Origin: Balneolaceae bacterium
Lineage (GTDB): Bacteria > Bacteroidota > Rhodothermia > Balneolales > Balneolaceae
Assembly: GCA_021767245.1 (NCBI GenBank)
Contig: JAASTO010000045.1
Location: 1 to 15,414, forward strand
DNA length: 15,414 nucleotides
Reading direction: 5' to 3'
Part shown: positions 1-7,364 of the stretch, piece after piece
How positions within the stretch are numbered: the stretch's first letter is position 1
Layout: every line of letters begins with the position of its first letter
Position numbers and translations under genes: made by a program
Notes under the pieces: model-generated
What the model was told of the DNA's origin: nothing
What the model saw: only the letters and a program-made list of their open reading frames with translations
Databases searched by the model: none

Positions 1-1364
1 ACTTCCTTCCCGTACGCTTTAAATGCATTGGAATTTTTATCAAGCTTGCAGGTGTATTTACCCAGCCTCATGGTTCCACCCATGTTCTCAATATCTTTCT
101 GATCCTGCATGATGTCGATGATCGGGTATTCCGTGTCTTCATTAAATTCAGAACTGTTGGCATCTTCCCAGCCACAAACATTTCGGGCATATTCAATGAC
201 CGCGCACTGCATACCTAAACAAATTCCAAAAAATGGAATGTTGTTAACCCGTGCATGATTGACCGCAGCTAGTTTACCTTCAATACCGCGGCCTCCAAAT
301 CCAGGCGCTACAAGAATTCCGGCTACATCCTTAAGTTTATCTGCAACATTATCCATGCTCAGTTCTTCAGACTGAACCCAGCGGATCTTCACCTTGCAAT
401 CGTTTACAGCTCCGGCATGAATAAAGGCTTCCACAATGGATTTGTATGAATCGTGATGCTCAACATACTTTCCTACCAACGCGATCTCGATCTGCCCGGA
501 AGGATTACAAACAGCTTCAACAAAACCGAGCCAGTTATCAAGATTGGCTTCCTTAGTTTCAAGCTTTAATTTTTCAATGACTCGTTTATCAAGCCCTTCC
601 TTCTGCATCAGCAGTGGCACTTCATAAATACTGGAGGCATCAATGGATTCAATCACATCTTCAAGATCCACATTACAGAATTGTGCCACTTTACGACGAA
701 TGGTTTCATCCAATGGATGTTCTGTTCTACAAACCAGAATATCGGGTTGCAGTCCACTCTCGGACAGAGTTTTGACGGAGTGCTGTGTTGGTTTGGTTTT
801 CAGCTCCCCGGCGGCAGCCAAATATGGTACCAAAGTCAGGTGAATGGATAGCGTATTATTTCGTCCAACGTTGTATCTAAGCTGCCGCACAGCCTCAATA
901 TAAGGCAGGCTCTCAATATCCCCCACAGTTCCACCGATCTCTACGATCACAACGTCGTAATCACCGGACTGACCCAATTTCAGAACGTGAGACTGAATCT
1001 CGTCGGTAATGTGAGGAATGACCTGAACCGTTTTACCCAGATAAGCGCCCTGTCGTTCTTTTGTGATCACATCATAATAGATGCGCCCGGTAGTTACGTT
1101 ATTTTCCTGAGTGGTCTGAATATCCAGGAATCGCTCGTAATGACCCAGGTCAAGGTCTGTTTCTGCCCCATCATCAGTTACATAAACTTCACCATGCTCG
1201 TAGGGATTCATGGTACCCGGATCAACATTGATGTACGGATCCAGTTTTTGAATAGTTACTTTGAGTCCCTGTGCGACAAGTAAACGCCCCAGAGATGCAC
1301 AGATTATTCCTTTACCTAACGAAGACGTAACCCCTCCGGTTACAAAAATATATTTAGTGGACAT
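1..1364 (-). CDS. pyrG: CTP synthase (partial, C-terminus beyond left edge)
   Basis: CTP synthase makes CTP from UTP, ATP and glutamine in the cytosol, the last step of de novo pyrimidine nucleotide synthesis. The ATG start is at 1364 and the frame stays open to the left edge, giving about 454 residues; the family is usually 535-550 long, so roughly 90 residues are missing. The N-terminal synthetase domain opens MSTKYIFVTGGVTSSLGKG, with the P-loop-like GGVTSSLGKG and then KLDPYINVDPGTM, both hallmarks of PyrG. The glutaminase (class I GATase) domain is entered with FFGICLGMQ; the nucleophile Cys is residue 382 (codon at 219-221). The partner His and Glu of the triad lie outside the window. 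The gene follows the phosphodiesterase on the same strand after 72 bases, and a candidate promoter sits in that gap. Identification is very secure. Confidence 0.97.
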   Translation of the reverse strand, partial: MSTKYIFVTGGVTSSLGKGIICASLGRLLVAQGLKVTIQKLDPYINVDPGTMNPYEHGEVYVTDDGAETDLDLGHYERFLDIQTTQENNVTTGRIYYDVITKERQGAYLGKTVQVIPHITDEIQSHVLKLGQSGDYDVVIVEIGGTVGDIESLPYIEAVRQLRYNVGRNNTLSIHLTLVPYLAAAGELKTKPTQHSVKTLSESGLQPDILVCRTEHPLDETIRRKVAQFCNVDLEDVIESIDASSIYEVPLLMQKEGLDKRVIEKLKLETKEANLDNWLGFVEAVCNPSGQIEIALVGKYVEHHDSYKSIVEAFIHAGAVNDCKVKIRWVQSEELSMDNVADKLKDVAGILVAPGFGGRGIEGKLAAVNHARVNNIPFFGICLGMQCAVIEYARNVCGWEDANSSEFNEDTEYPIIDIMQDQKDIENMGGTMRLGKYTCKLDKNSNAFKAYGKE

Positions 1365-1392
1365 GCGGGATGTGAGTATAGTTGATGGATGT

Positions 1393-1423
1393 AAAATATA
1401 GGGGGTTCCCTACCCTCATTCAA
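1393..1423 (-). promoter_or_regulatory. Candidate Bacteroidota-type promoter of pyrG
   Basis: Read on the minus strand, TTG (1421-1423) is followed by 20 bases and then TATATTTT (1393-1400). This is one base from the TAnnTTTG -7 element of Bacteroidota promoters, at a suitable distance from a -33 TTG. It would start a transcript about 20-25 bases upstream of the pyrG ATG. A short inverted repeat, TAGGG/CCCTA (1399-1412), lies between the two elements. Motif match only. Confidence 0.35.
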
Positions 1424-1436
1424 TGCAAAACGGGAA

Positions 1437-2327
1437 TTAACTCCCCTTACTTTTCCACATGTTATCCACAAGCTGCTTTAATACGTCCGGTTTATCGCTG
1501 AAAATTCCACTTACACCCCGGTTGATCATTTTTTTCATTAGCCGTTCACTGTTTACAGTGTACACAAATACCGGGATATTCGCCTCTGAGGTCTGTTCAG
1601 CCCACTTTTTTGAAAATTGCCGATAACTGCAGTTGAAGGCGTCAGCTTTATATTCTTCCACTAACTGTGCAGGGGTTCTATTCTTAGATTGTTGCTTCTC
1701 ATATAGCAAAGCGACAGCGATATTCACATCCAAATCCTTTAAATGGGTTACCGCTCGGTAATCAAAACTTGAGAACAGAACATATTCCTGCATGTCGTAC
1801 TTTTTAACCAACTCAAGTGCCTTTTCTTCAATGCCCCCTTTGAGTCTGTCAGTTACTGCTTCTGTTTTTATTTCAATATTGAGCGCTATCTTGCCTTTGG
1901 CATATTGCAACACTTCTTCCAACGAAGGAATCCGTTCATTTGAATGCTCTGCACCGAACCACGAACCTGCATCCAGTTTGGATAATTCCTCGAAGGTGTA
2001 GTCTGCCACCTTACCTTCACCATTCGTTGTACGTTCCAGGGTTTCATCATGGATCACCACCGGGATCCCATCTTTACTAAGAAGTATATCGAGTTCGATC
2101 ATTTCAGCCCCCATGTCGTAAGCGGCTTTAAACGCACCCATGGTATTTTCAGGGTAATAGGCACTTGCTCCCCGATGGGCAATGACTATAAACTGTTCAT
2201 GGTTGCTGTTGTATAGAGTTACAGGAAGAGGCATTTTATTCACCTGAGCGTTCACTGAAATTGGAGACGAGATAGTTATCAGCACGATAAAACTCAGAAG
2301 TAAGGTACAGGCAGATCTCCATGTCAT
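1437..2327 (-). CDS. Exported glycerophosphodiester phosphodiesterase (GDPD family)
   Basis: The enzyme hydrolyses glycerophosphodiesters from phospholipid breakdown to glycerol-3-phosphate and an alcohol. The product is 296 residues. Residues 1-28 form a signal peptide (hydrophobic stretch about 8-20, ending SVNAQ), so the enzyme is predicted to be periplasmic or otherwise extracytoplasmic. The GDPD TIM-barrel signatures are present: IAHRGAS with H51 and R52, PENT with E60 and N61, ELD with metal ligands E78 and D80, VIHDETLERTTNG with catalytic H93, and IEIKTE with E152 and K154. The C-terminal VYTVN and GIFSDKP motifs are also typical. I chose ATG 2327; a TTG at 2360 in the same frame overlaps the stop of the upstream gene and would add 11 residues ahead of the signal peptide. 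Neither start has a clear ribosome binding site. It is probably transcribed with the upstream membrane protein. Confidence 0.92.
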   Translation of the reverse strand: MTWRSACTLLLSFIVLITISSPISVNAQVNKMPLPVTLYNSNHEQFIVIAHRGASAYYPENTMGAFKAAYDMGAEMIELDILLSKDGIPVVIHDETLERTTNGEGKVADYTFEELSKLDAGSWFGAEHSNERIPSLEEVLQYAKGKIALNIEIKTEAVTDRLKGGIEEKALELVKKYDMQEYVLFSSFDYRAVTHLKDLDVNIAVALLYEKQQSKNRTPAQLVEEYKADAFNCSYRQFSKKWAEQTSEANIPVFVYTVNSERLMKKMINRGVSGIFSDKPDVLKQLVDNMWKSKGS

Positions 2328-2356
2328 AGCAAAACTTGATAAACTAAGGGGAACTT

Positions 2357-2704
2357 TCAATTCTGATGATTAATGACCCGCTTGATCGCTTTTTGAAGTA
2401 AGGAATCAAAGGTACCCGCATACACGATTGTTCTGTGAAGCATAAATAAACCGCTCATTAATGCGATAGAACCTAATACCGTCATAAGGGTAGCTACCCA
2501 AACGGGTTGGATACTACCTACCAAAGAAAGCGCTACCACAGCACTGCCCAAAAAGATTTGCAACAACGAGGATACAAAGTAAAGTCCATCAATAGAATGA
2601 ACTTTATCCATGAATACTGAAATACGTGAATTTTGGTTTGATTTTATTTGATCCTGAAGATCTTTGCTAACGGTAGGATTTTTAAATTCTTCTTCTTCAA
2701 ACAT
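2357..2704 (-). CDS. Small two-helix membrane protein of unknown function
   Basis: I do not recognise a family. The 115-residue protein has an acidic then polar N-terminus (MFEEEEFKNP), a soluble stretch to about residue 40, and two hydrophobic segments at about 42-63 and 67-89 joined by a short turn (GSIQP). A basic amphipathic tail follows (LLQKAIKRVINHQN). The layout suggests an inner-membrane hairpin with both ends on the same side. AAAGG lies just before the ATG at 2704 and could act as a weak ribosome binding site. The stop codon is 29 bases before the chosen start of the phosphodiesterase gene, so the two are likely co-transcribed. Coding status is supported by the coherent membrane topology and tight spacing; function is unknown. 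Confidence 0.75.
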   Translation of the reverse strand: MFEEEEFKNPTVSKDLQDQIKSNQNSRISVFMDKVHSIDGLYFVSSLLQIFLGSAVVALSLVGSIQPVWVATLMTVLGSIALMSGLFMLHRTIVYAGTFDSLLQKAIKRVINHQN

Positions 2705-2757
2705 AACCTTTATCTTTCTTGCTAACTTATTAACCCATAACTAATCTTAGTCCTGCA

Positions 2758-2771
2758 TTCATTATAATGAA
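2758..2771. promoter_or_regulatory. 14-bp perfect palindrome in a divergent intergenic region
   Basis: TTCATTATAATGAA reads identically on both strands. It sits in the 91-base gap between the divergently transcribed membrane-protein gene (start 2704) and rlmB (start 2796). The position and symmetry suit an operator for a dimeric regulator, but the word is AT-rich and could be chance. No regulator is encoded nearby. Confidence 0.3.
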
Positions 2772-2795
2772 AGTAGAATGGATTTAAAATAATTT

Positions 2796-3539
2796 ATGCC
2801 AAATACTGACAACTTTTTCATATACGGACGCAATCCGGTCGAGGAAACCTTAAAGGAAAGGCCGCACGAGGTCGATAAGATATTTGTAAAAAATAGTATA
2901 AAACCTTCTACGTATCAGGATATCACAGAGCTTGCAAATGAAAATGAAGTTCCTCTGGTAAAAGTTCCCGGTGCCAAGATCTATGGTCTTGTTGGTAAAG
3001 TGAATGATCAGGGGTTTGTGGCTCAGATCAGCGCCGTAAAATACACCCGGTTTTACGATTGGGCAGAGACTCTCATACTTTCGGAAAATCCTGCCGTACT
3101 ATTACTGCATGGTATAGAAGATCCACACAATTTTGGAGCCATCCTCCGATCTGCAGCGGCGGCTGGAATTAATGCGGTCATCATCCCCATGCAAAATCAG
3201 GCTCCCGTAAATGCCACAGTTTTCAAGACTTCAGCCGGAACTGCCGGACGCATCCCCATTATCCGGGTTCATAACATCAATCAGGGGCTTAAAGACCTTA
3301 AGGCTACGGGATTTCAGGTGATCGGTCTGGACGGAAGTGCCAAAAAAGACCTTTGGAAGGCAGACCTGAACCACCCTATTGCCTTCATGATCGGGAATGA
3401 GGGCGAAGGTATTACACCTGAAAATCTGAAGCGGTGTGATTCTCTTGTTAAGATCCCAATGGAAAACGACGTGGAATCGCTGAACGCCTCTGTTAGTGCC
3501 GCCTTGGTTTCGTATGAATGGAGAAGACAACGCGGTTAA
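2796..3539 (+). CDS. rlmB: 23S rRNA (guanosine-2'-O-)-methyltransferase RlmB-like, SpoU/TrmH family
   Basis: SPOUT-class enzyme expected to 2'-O-methylate a ribose in 23S rRNA (G2251 in E. coli) using S-adenosylmethionine. The 247-residue length is normal. The N-terminal substrate-binding domain opens FFIYGRNPVEETL (7-19), typical of RlmB. The SpoU catalytic domain shows motif 1 (DPHNFGAILRS, 109-119, with N112 and catalytic Arg118), motif 2 (MIGNEGEGI, 198-206) and motif 3 (IPMENDVESLNASVSAA, 220-236, with N230), which form the deep-trefoil knot. The ATG at 2796 puts the family N-terminus at the expected place; no good Shine-Dalgarno is seen. The gene ends 9 bases from the stop of the convergent NamZ gene, with no obvious terminator between them. 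TrmH-family paralogues act on other RNAs, so the exact target is inferred. Confidence 0.93.
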   Translation: MPNTDNFFIYGRNPVEETLKERPHEVDKIFVKNSIKPSTYQDITELANENEVPLVKVPGAKIYGLVGKVNDQGFVAQISAVKYTRFYDWAETLILSENPAVLLLHGIEDPHNFGAILRSAAAAGINAVIIPMQNQAPVNATVFKTSAGTAGRIPIIRVHNINQGLKDLKATGFQVIGLDGSAKKDLWKADLNHPIAFMIGNEGEGITPENLKRCDSLVKIPMENDVESLNASVSAALVSYEWRRQRG

Positions 3540-3548
3540 TTCGCTGCA

Positions 3549-4769
3549 TCAGTAAAGCAAATAAGGCTCCCTTTTTTGTCTGAATAGCAGAACGTCTTCT
3601 TCCCAACTTGGTATAGGATCACCATTTTCCACAATGGATGTAAGATCGATACCAAACAGTTTGTTAGCAAAATCGGTGATCTCAAAATGTTCAGTATGAT
3701 CTTTCGCATATATAAGCAGATCGATGCCTAACTTTAAGGGATCGGTTTCCTTATATCCATAAGGGAAACTGATCTTAATACCTGTTGAGCTTTCACCCGA
3801 AAATTTTGGATTTACCGCTTTTCCGGGAATTGAGCGGGGGGTAAATCCAATACTATCAATTTGAACCTTATGCTTTTCTTCGATCATGTTGATCTCTGGT
3901 TCAACATACTCAAAACCCGGAGCTCCGATAGTCAGGAATGGATCCTCTGTCCCCCTGCCTTCTGAGAGATTGGTTCCTTCAAAGATCACCGTACCGGCAT
4001 AAGCAAAGGCATGCTCAAACGATGGAAGATTTGGAGACGGAGCGATCCAGGGCAATCCGGTTTCCGGCCATTTCATAACCCGGTCCCATCCTTTGGTTCT
4101 AATCACTTTAAAATTCAGGCTTTTTTCCACATCGATCCATTCTTCACCAACTGCCATACCTGCGAGTTCCCCCATGGTAAGCCCGTACACAACAGGCATC
4201 GGATAGTACCCTACAAAAGATCTGAACTCATCCTGCAAGGTCCACCCAGCTACATAATCACCACTCAATGGGTTGGGGCGATCAAGGATCCAAACCTCCT
4301 TACCATTTTCGGAAGCTGCCTCTAGTACCAGCCCCATGGTGGCACTGTAAGTGTAAAACCGAACTCCCATGTCCGGCAGATCAAAAAGAAGCAGATCGAT
4401 ATCATTCAGCATACCTGGAGTTGGTTTTTTAGAGTCTCCATATAACGAAAAGACAGGTAGTCCGGTTGACTTATCCACTCCATCTTCAATAACCTCTCCT
4501 GCCCCGGCCTCACCCCTGAAACCATGCTCAGCTGCATATAAAGCTCTCACATCAACACCAAGACTCATCAAGGTATCCAGCATATGGATCCCATCCACTC
4601 TTGACGTTGGATTCATGATCAACCCCACTTTGCGACCTTTCAATTCCTCAAGATGGTCATCCAACAAAACCTCGACACCGGTTTTTACATGAATGTGATC
4701 CTGACTTTGTGTGGTTGAACAACTAAACAATAGTGGGACACATAGCAGAAAAATAAACGAATATCTCAT
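3549..4769 (-). CDS. namZ: NamZ-like exo-beta-N-acetylmuramidase lipoprotein (DUF1343)
   Basis: DUF1343 includes the exo-beta-N-acetylmuramidase NamZ, which removes terminal MurNAc from peptidoglycan fragments during cell-wall recycling. The 406-residue product begins MRYSFIFLLCVPLLFSC, a lipoprotein signal with the acylated Cys at 17, so it should be membrane-anchored outside the cytoplasm. Family motifs follow in order: GLIMNPTSR (49-57), AAEHGFRGE (79-87), DLPDMGVRFYTY (130-141), LDRPNPL (162-168), PSPNLPS (244-250), and FEGTNLSEGRGTEDPF (263-278). I chose ATG 4769; the frame reaches a TTG two codons earlier that adds nothing useful. The gene starts downstream of the ndk terminator, so it probably has its own promoter, which I could not identify. 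Family assignment is firm; the exact substrate is inferred from characterised relatives. Confidence 0.9.
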   Translation of the reverse strand: MRYSFIFLLCVPLLFSCSTTQSQDHIHVKTGVEVLLDDHLEELKGRKVGLIMNPTSRVDGIHMLDTLMSLGVDVRALYAAEHGFRGEAGAGEVIEDGVDKSTGLPVFSLYGDSKKPTPGMLNDIDLLLFDLPDMGVRFYTYSATMGLVLEAASENGKEVWILDRPNPLSGDYVAGWTLQDEFRSFVGYYPMPVVYGLTMGELAGMAVGEEWIDVEKSLNFKVIRTKGWDRVMKWPETGLPWIAPSPNLPSFEHAFAYAGTVIFEGTNLSEGRGTEDPFLTIGAPGFEYVEPEINMIEEKHKVQIDSIGFTPRSIPGKAVNPKFSGESSTGIKISFPYGYKETDPLKLGIDLLIYAKDHTEHFEITDFANKLFGIDLTSIVENGDPIPSWEEDVLLFRQKREPYLLY

Positions 4770-4789
4770 ATTCAATTTTTGATTGACAT

Positions 4790-4825
4790 AAAAAAAGCCT
4801 CGCTTAAAATAATTAAACGAGGCTT
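4790..4825 (-). terminator. Rho-independent terminator of ndk
   Basis: Read on the minus strand, AAGCCTCG (4818-4825) and CGAGGCTT (4795-4802) form the core of a stem, extended by TTAA pairs across one mismatch and closed by a short AT loop. The stem is followed by a run of seven T (4790-4796). It begins 23 bases after the ndk stop codon and separates ndk from the NamZ gene. Confidence 0.88.
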
Positions 4826-4848
4826 AAGGTTTTATTAAAACGTCAGGT

Positions 4849-5280
4849 TCAGGCCTGGTTTGCCACAACTTCAGATTCCGCGAAGAAATAAGCCGCTTCG
4901 ATCTTTCCATTTTCAACTGAGTCAGAGCCATGAATAATGTTCTCACCAACGCTATCTGCAAAATCAGCACGAATGGTTCCTTCATCCGCTTCAGCAGGAT
5001 TCGTTGCACCGATCAGGGTTCTGAAATCAGCAATTGCATTTTCCTTTTCCAGGATCATTGGCACACAAGCTCCGCTGCTCATGAACTCACACAGCTCATC
5101 ATAAAATGGTCTTTCTTTATGAACCGCATAAAATCCACCGGCTGTGTCTTTGGTTAAACGTGTCATTTTCATCGCCAGGATCTTAAATCCGGCTGCTTGA
5201 ATTCTTTTGGTAACCTCTCCGATCAAACCTTTTTTTACGCAGTCAGGTTTTAGAATAGTCAGTGTTCTTTCTTTAGCCAT
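4849..5280 (-). CDS. ndk: Nucleoside diphosphate kinase
   Basis: Ndk transfers the gamma-phosphate of ATP to other (deoxy)nucleoside diphosphates through a phosphohistidine, supplying NTPs and dNTPs in the cytosol. The 143-residue length is standard. The N-terminus carries ERTLTILKPDCV with the conserved Lys11. The active-site motif NIIHGSDS places the phosphorylated His at residue 117, the same number as in E. coli. FRTLIGATNPAEADEGTIRADF (87-108) is the usual nucleotide-binding region and includes R104. The start is ATG 5280. The gene is monocistronic: a terminator follows it, and upstream it is divergent from the cyclase gene. It shares the nucleotide-supply role with pyrG in this window. 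Confidence 0.97.
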   Translation of the reverse strand: MAKERTLTILKPDCVKKGLIGEVTKRIQAAGFKILAMKMTRLTKDTAGGFYAVHKERPFYDELCEFMSSGACVPMILEKENAIADFRTLIGATNPAEADEGTIRADFADSVGENIIHGSDSVENGKIEAAYFFAESEVVANQA

Positions 5281-5315
5281 TATTATTGTGTCTTATATTT
5301 TTGTAACATTTAGTG

Positions 5316-5330
5316 ATAGAGATACTCTAT
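5316..5330. promoter_or_regulatory. Dyad in the ndk/cyclase divergent promoter region
   Basis: ATAGAGATACTCTAT has two 6-base arms (ATAGAG/CTCTAT) around a 3-base centre. It lies 36 bases upstream of the ndk start and about 87 bases upstream of the cyclase start. A second, smaller dyad, AAGTT-TCG-AACTT, is at 5363-5375. Either could be an operator; there is no independent support. Confidence 0.25.
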
Positions 5331-5416
5331 TTCTTACTCGTTAAGATACGGGTTCATACATCAAGTTTCGAACTTTTAGTACTTTTTGGGTTAAGTTATC
5401 CTGTTACCGTTTATCC

Positions 5417-7261
5417 ATGAAAGAAGGACGTCAATTACATCGTTGGGTTTTTGATCTGGCTGCCAGCCCGGCCAAATTATGGCCCTATGTATCTGACACC
5501 AACAGGATCTTCAGAATATTAGGTGCTCCACCGGTTAAAGAACTTTCCTTCTCAAGAAATACACCAAAAGGATTTCTGGAACTTTCGCATTCCATTTTGG
5601 GATCGCAGGTTACCTGGCAGGAAGAACCATTTGCGTGGGAAACCCCCTTTCGTTTCAAGGTCACACGGAATTACAAGATCGGATTTCTCCGTCATTTAAA
5701 CATTTTTACGGAGTGCCTTGAAACAGATCATGGTACCCGATTGATCGTTAAGGTCACTGTAGACCCAACCAACGCGTTACTTTATTACCCGATCAAGCTG
5801 TATGTAAATTATGTGCTAAGAAAAAAGCTTGGAGATTATCTTGCAGTGATAGACAATGCTGTGAGTCAGGATCTGCACCCATATGAGCTGAACGAGCCCA
5901 AACCTTTGATTCGGGGAGCCGAAAAGAAGATCGAACAGCTCTCTAAAGAATTGATCGAGAAGACTAAACGAAAACGTATTGTACGTCACCTGATCGAGCT
6001 GATCAGAAAAGCTGAGGATGAGGACCTGGAACGAATTCATCCCTACAGTTTAGCCGAATACTGGGGTGAAAAGAAATATTCGGTTCTGAATGTATTCCTA
6101 CATGCCACCAACCTGGACCTGCTTGATTTCAGCTGGGACATTTGCTGCCCTCGATGCAAGAGCCCAAAAAACAGCTTCAGGAAATTGCAGGACACTCGGG
6201 TGCATCTTTACTGTGATGATTGTGATGACGATTATACCATGGACTTCAACAAGAATACCCATTTGATATTCAGGCCTCATCCCCTCATCAGAAGCATTCC
6301 TGACAAAAAATATTGCCTTGGCGGACCCGGGGTTAAGCCTCACCGCGTGATACAACAAAGTCTTGCTATCGGGGATGAACGCTATCCTGAACTTCTGCTT
6401 GAAGAAGGCACCTACCTTTTCAGAACTCTGAATCATGAAGGTAATTTAGTATTTCACGTCCGTGAAGAAGGCACTGACAATGTAAATGTGTACGTCACAG
6501 ATGAAGAGTTACACGGGCAAAGCATTACCATCTCCAGGTCACCTAATCTTGGTATTTTCAATCATTCTTCTCAGCCAATGGTTTGTTTTATCGACAAGCT
6601 GAACTGGAAGGAAGAAGCTATTTATGCAACTGAAGTTTGCTCAAATGTCGACTTCAATTCCTTGTTCCCCAAAGAGACCCTCAAAGAGACCTCCAAGGTT
6701 AAGGCATCTGAAGTAACCATGTTATTCACCGATCTCATGAACTCCACTGAACTATACGTTCAGGAAGGTGATGAGACCGCTATTGGCCGTGTAATGGGCC
6801 ATTTCCGGGTCATTCAACAGATCATTGCTGAGGAAAGAGGCGGTATTGTAAAAACGATCGGAGACTCCGTCATGGCTGTATTCTGGGAGCCGGTCTCAGC
6901 CTTAAAGGCTGTTCAGCGCATTCAGCAGATCTTCAGTAACTCATCGGCTGTAGGTAATTCATTTAAGATCAAAGCCGGGGTTCATTTTGGAGATTGCACA
7001 GCTGTTAACCTGAATGGCCGCGTCGATTATTTTGGAACGACCGTAAATATTGCCTCCCGTTTGGTTGGAGCTGCATCAGAGAAAGAGATCATGCTTTCAG
7101 AGGCTTTGTACGAACATCCTGATATCAAGCTCTATATTGAAAAAAATTCCAAGGCTTTTTTCGTCAAAGAAAGCTCCAAAGAACTCAAAGGATTCACCGA
7201 CGAGGAATTCAAGGTTAAACAGATCCGGCTGGAACCTCCTCCCATGCGCCTGGTTATTTAA
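5417..7261 (+). CDS. Class III adenylate/guanylate cyclase with SRPBCC-like and zinc-ribbon sensor region
   Basis: Predicted to make a cyclic nucleotide (probably cAMP) from a nucleoside triphosphate. Residues about 7-146 look like an SRPBCC/START-type ligand-binding fold (opening WVFDLAASPAKLWPYVSDTNR). A basic helical linker (about 165-200) follows. Residues 205-410 resemble the DUF5939 region found ahead of some cyclases and contain a zinc-ribbon pattern, C244-x2-C247 and C266-x2-C269. The catalytic domain (about 430-590) is complete: metal ligands D439 (LFTDL) and D483 (IGDSVMAVF), base-specifying K479 and D537, and transition-state residues N544 and R548 (VNIASR). The Lys/Asp pair favours ATP over GTP. 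No signal peptide or membrane helix is seen, so it is likely cytosolic. The start is ATG 5417. It is divergent from ndk and lies 103 bases before mgsA with no terminator between. The 614-residue length fits multi-domain cyclases. The input ligand is unknown. Confidence 0.88.
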   Translation: MKEGRQLHRWVFDLAASPAKLWPYVSDTNRIFRILGAPPVKELSFSRNTPKGFLELSHSILGSQVTWQEEPFAWETPFRFKVTRNYKIGFLRHLNIFTECLETDHGTRLIVKVTVDPTNALLYYPIKLYVNYVLRKKLGDYLAVIDNAVSQDLHPYELNEPKPLIRGAEKKIEQLSKELIEKTKRKRIVRHLIELIRKAEDEDLERIHPYSLAEYWGEKKYSVLNVFLHATNLDLLDFSWDICCPRCKSPKNSFRKLQDTRVHLYCDDCDDDYTMDFNKNTHLIFRPHPLIRSIPDKKYCLGGPGVKPHRVIQQSLAIGDERYPELLLEEGTYLFRTLNHEGNLVFHVREEGTDNVNVYVTDEELHGQSITISRSPNLGIFNHSSQPMVCFIDKLNWKEEAIYATEVCSNVDFNSLFPKETLKETSKVKASEVTMLFTDLMNSTELYVQEGDETAIGRVMGHFRVIQQIIAEERGGIVKTIGDSVMAVFWEPVSALKAVQRIQQIFSNSSAVGNSFKIKAGVHFGDCTAVNLNGRVDYFGTTVNIASRLVGAASEKEIMLSEALYEHPDIKLYIEKNSKAFFVKESSKELKGFTDEEFKVKQIRLEPPPMRLVI

Positions 7262-7308
7262 ACCGTTTGGCACTCATTACCTGCTAAAAAGACTCAGACA
7301 CTCGTTTT

Positions 7309-7316
7309 TAAATTTG
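7309..7316 (+). promoter_or_regulatory. Candidate -7 promoter element upstream of mgsA
   Basis: TAAATTTG matches the Bacteroidota TAnnTTTG -7 consensus exactly and would start a transcript about 40 bases before the mgsA ATG. No TTTG or TTG lies at the expected -33 distance, so this is half a promoter by motif. If real, mgsA and the DUF255 gene can be expressed without the upstream cyclase gene. Confidence 0.35.
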
Positions 7317-7364
7317 CCCTTACCTTCGCATCTTTGGGGATAACTCTCACTCAAAGAAATCATC

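Noticed and set aside
987..1283. 98-codon plus-strand reading frame inside pyrG
   Set aside because: It is antisense to highly conserved CTP synthase sequence, has no family features, and follows from the codon use of pyrG.
1393..1423. pyrG leader as a reiterative-transcription attenuator of the Gram-positive type
   Set aside because: That mechanism needs a transcript starting with a GGGC-type sequence and a leader terminator; neither is evident in the short leader here.
2763..2768. TATAAT as a sigma-70 -10 box for rlmB
   Set aside because: No -35 element lies at 16-18 bases, the word is part of the palindrome, and Bacteroidota-type promoters do not use this consensus.
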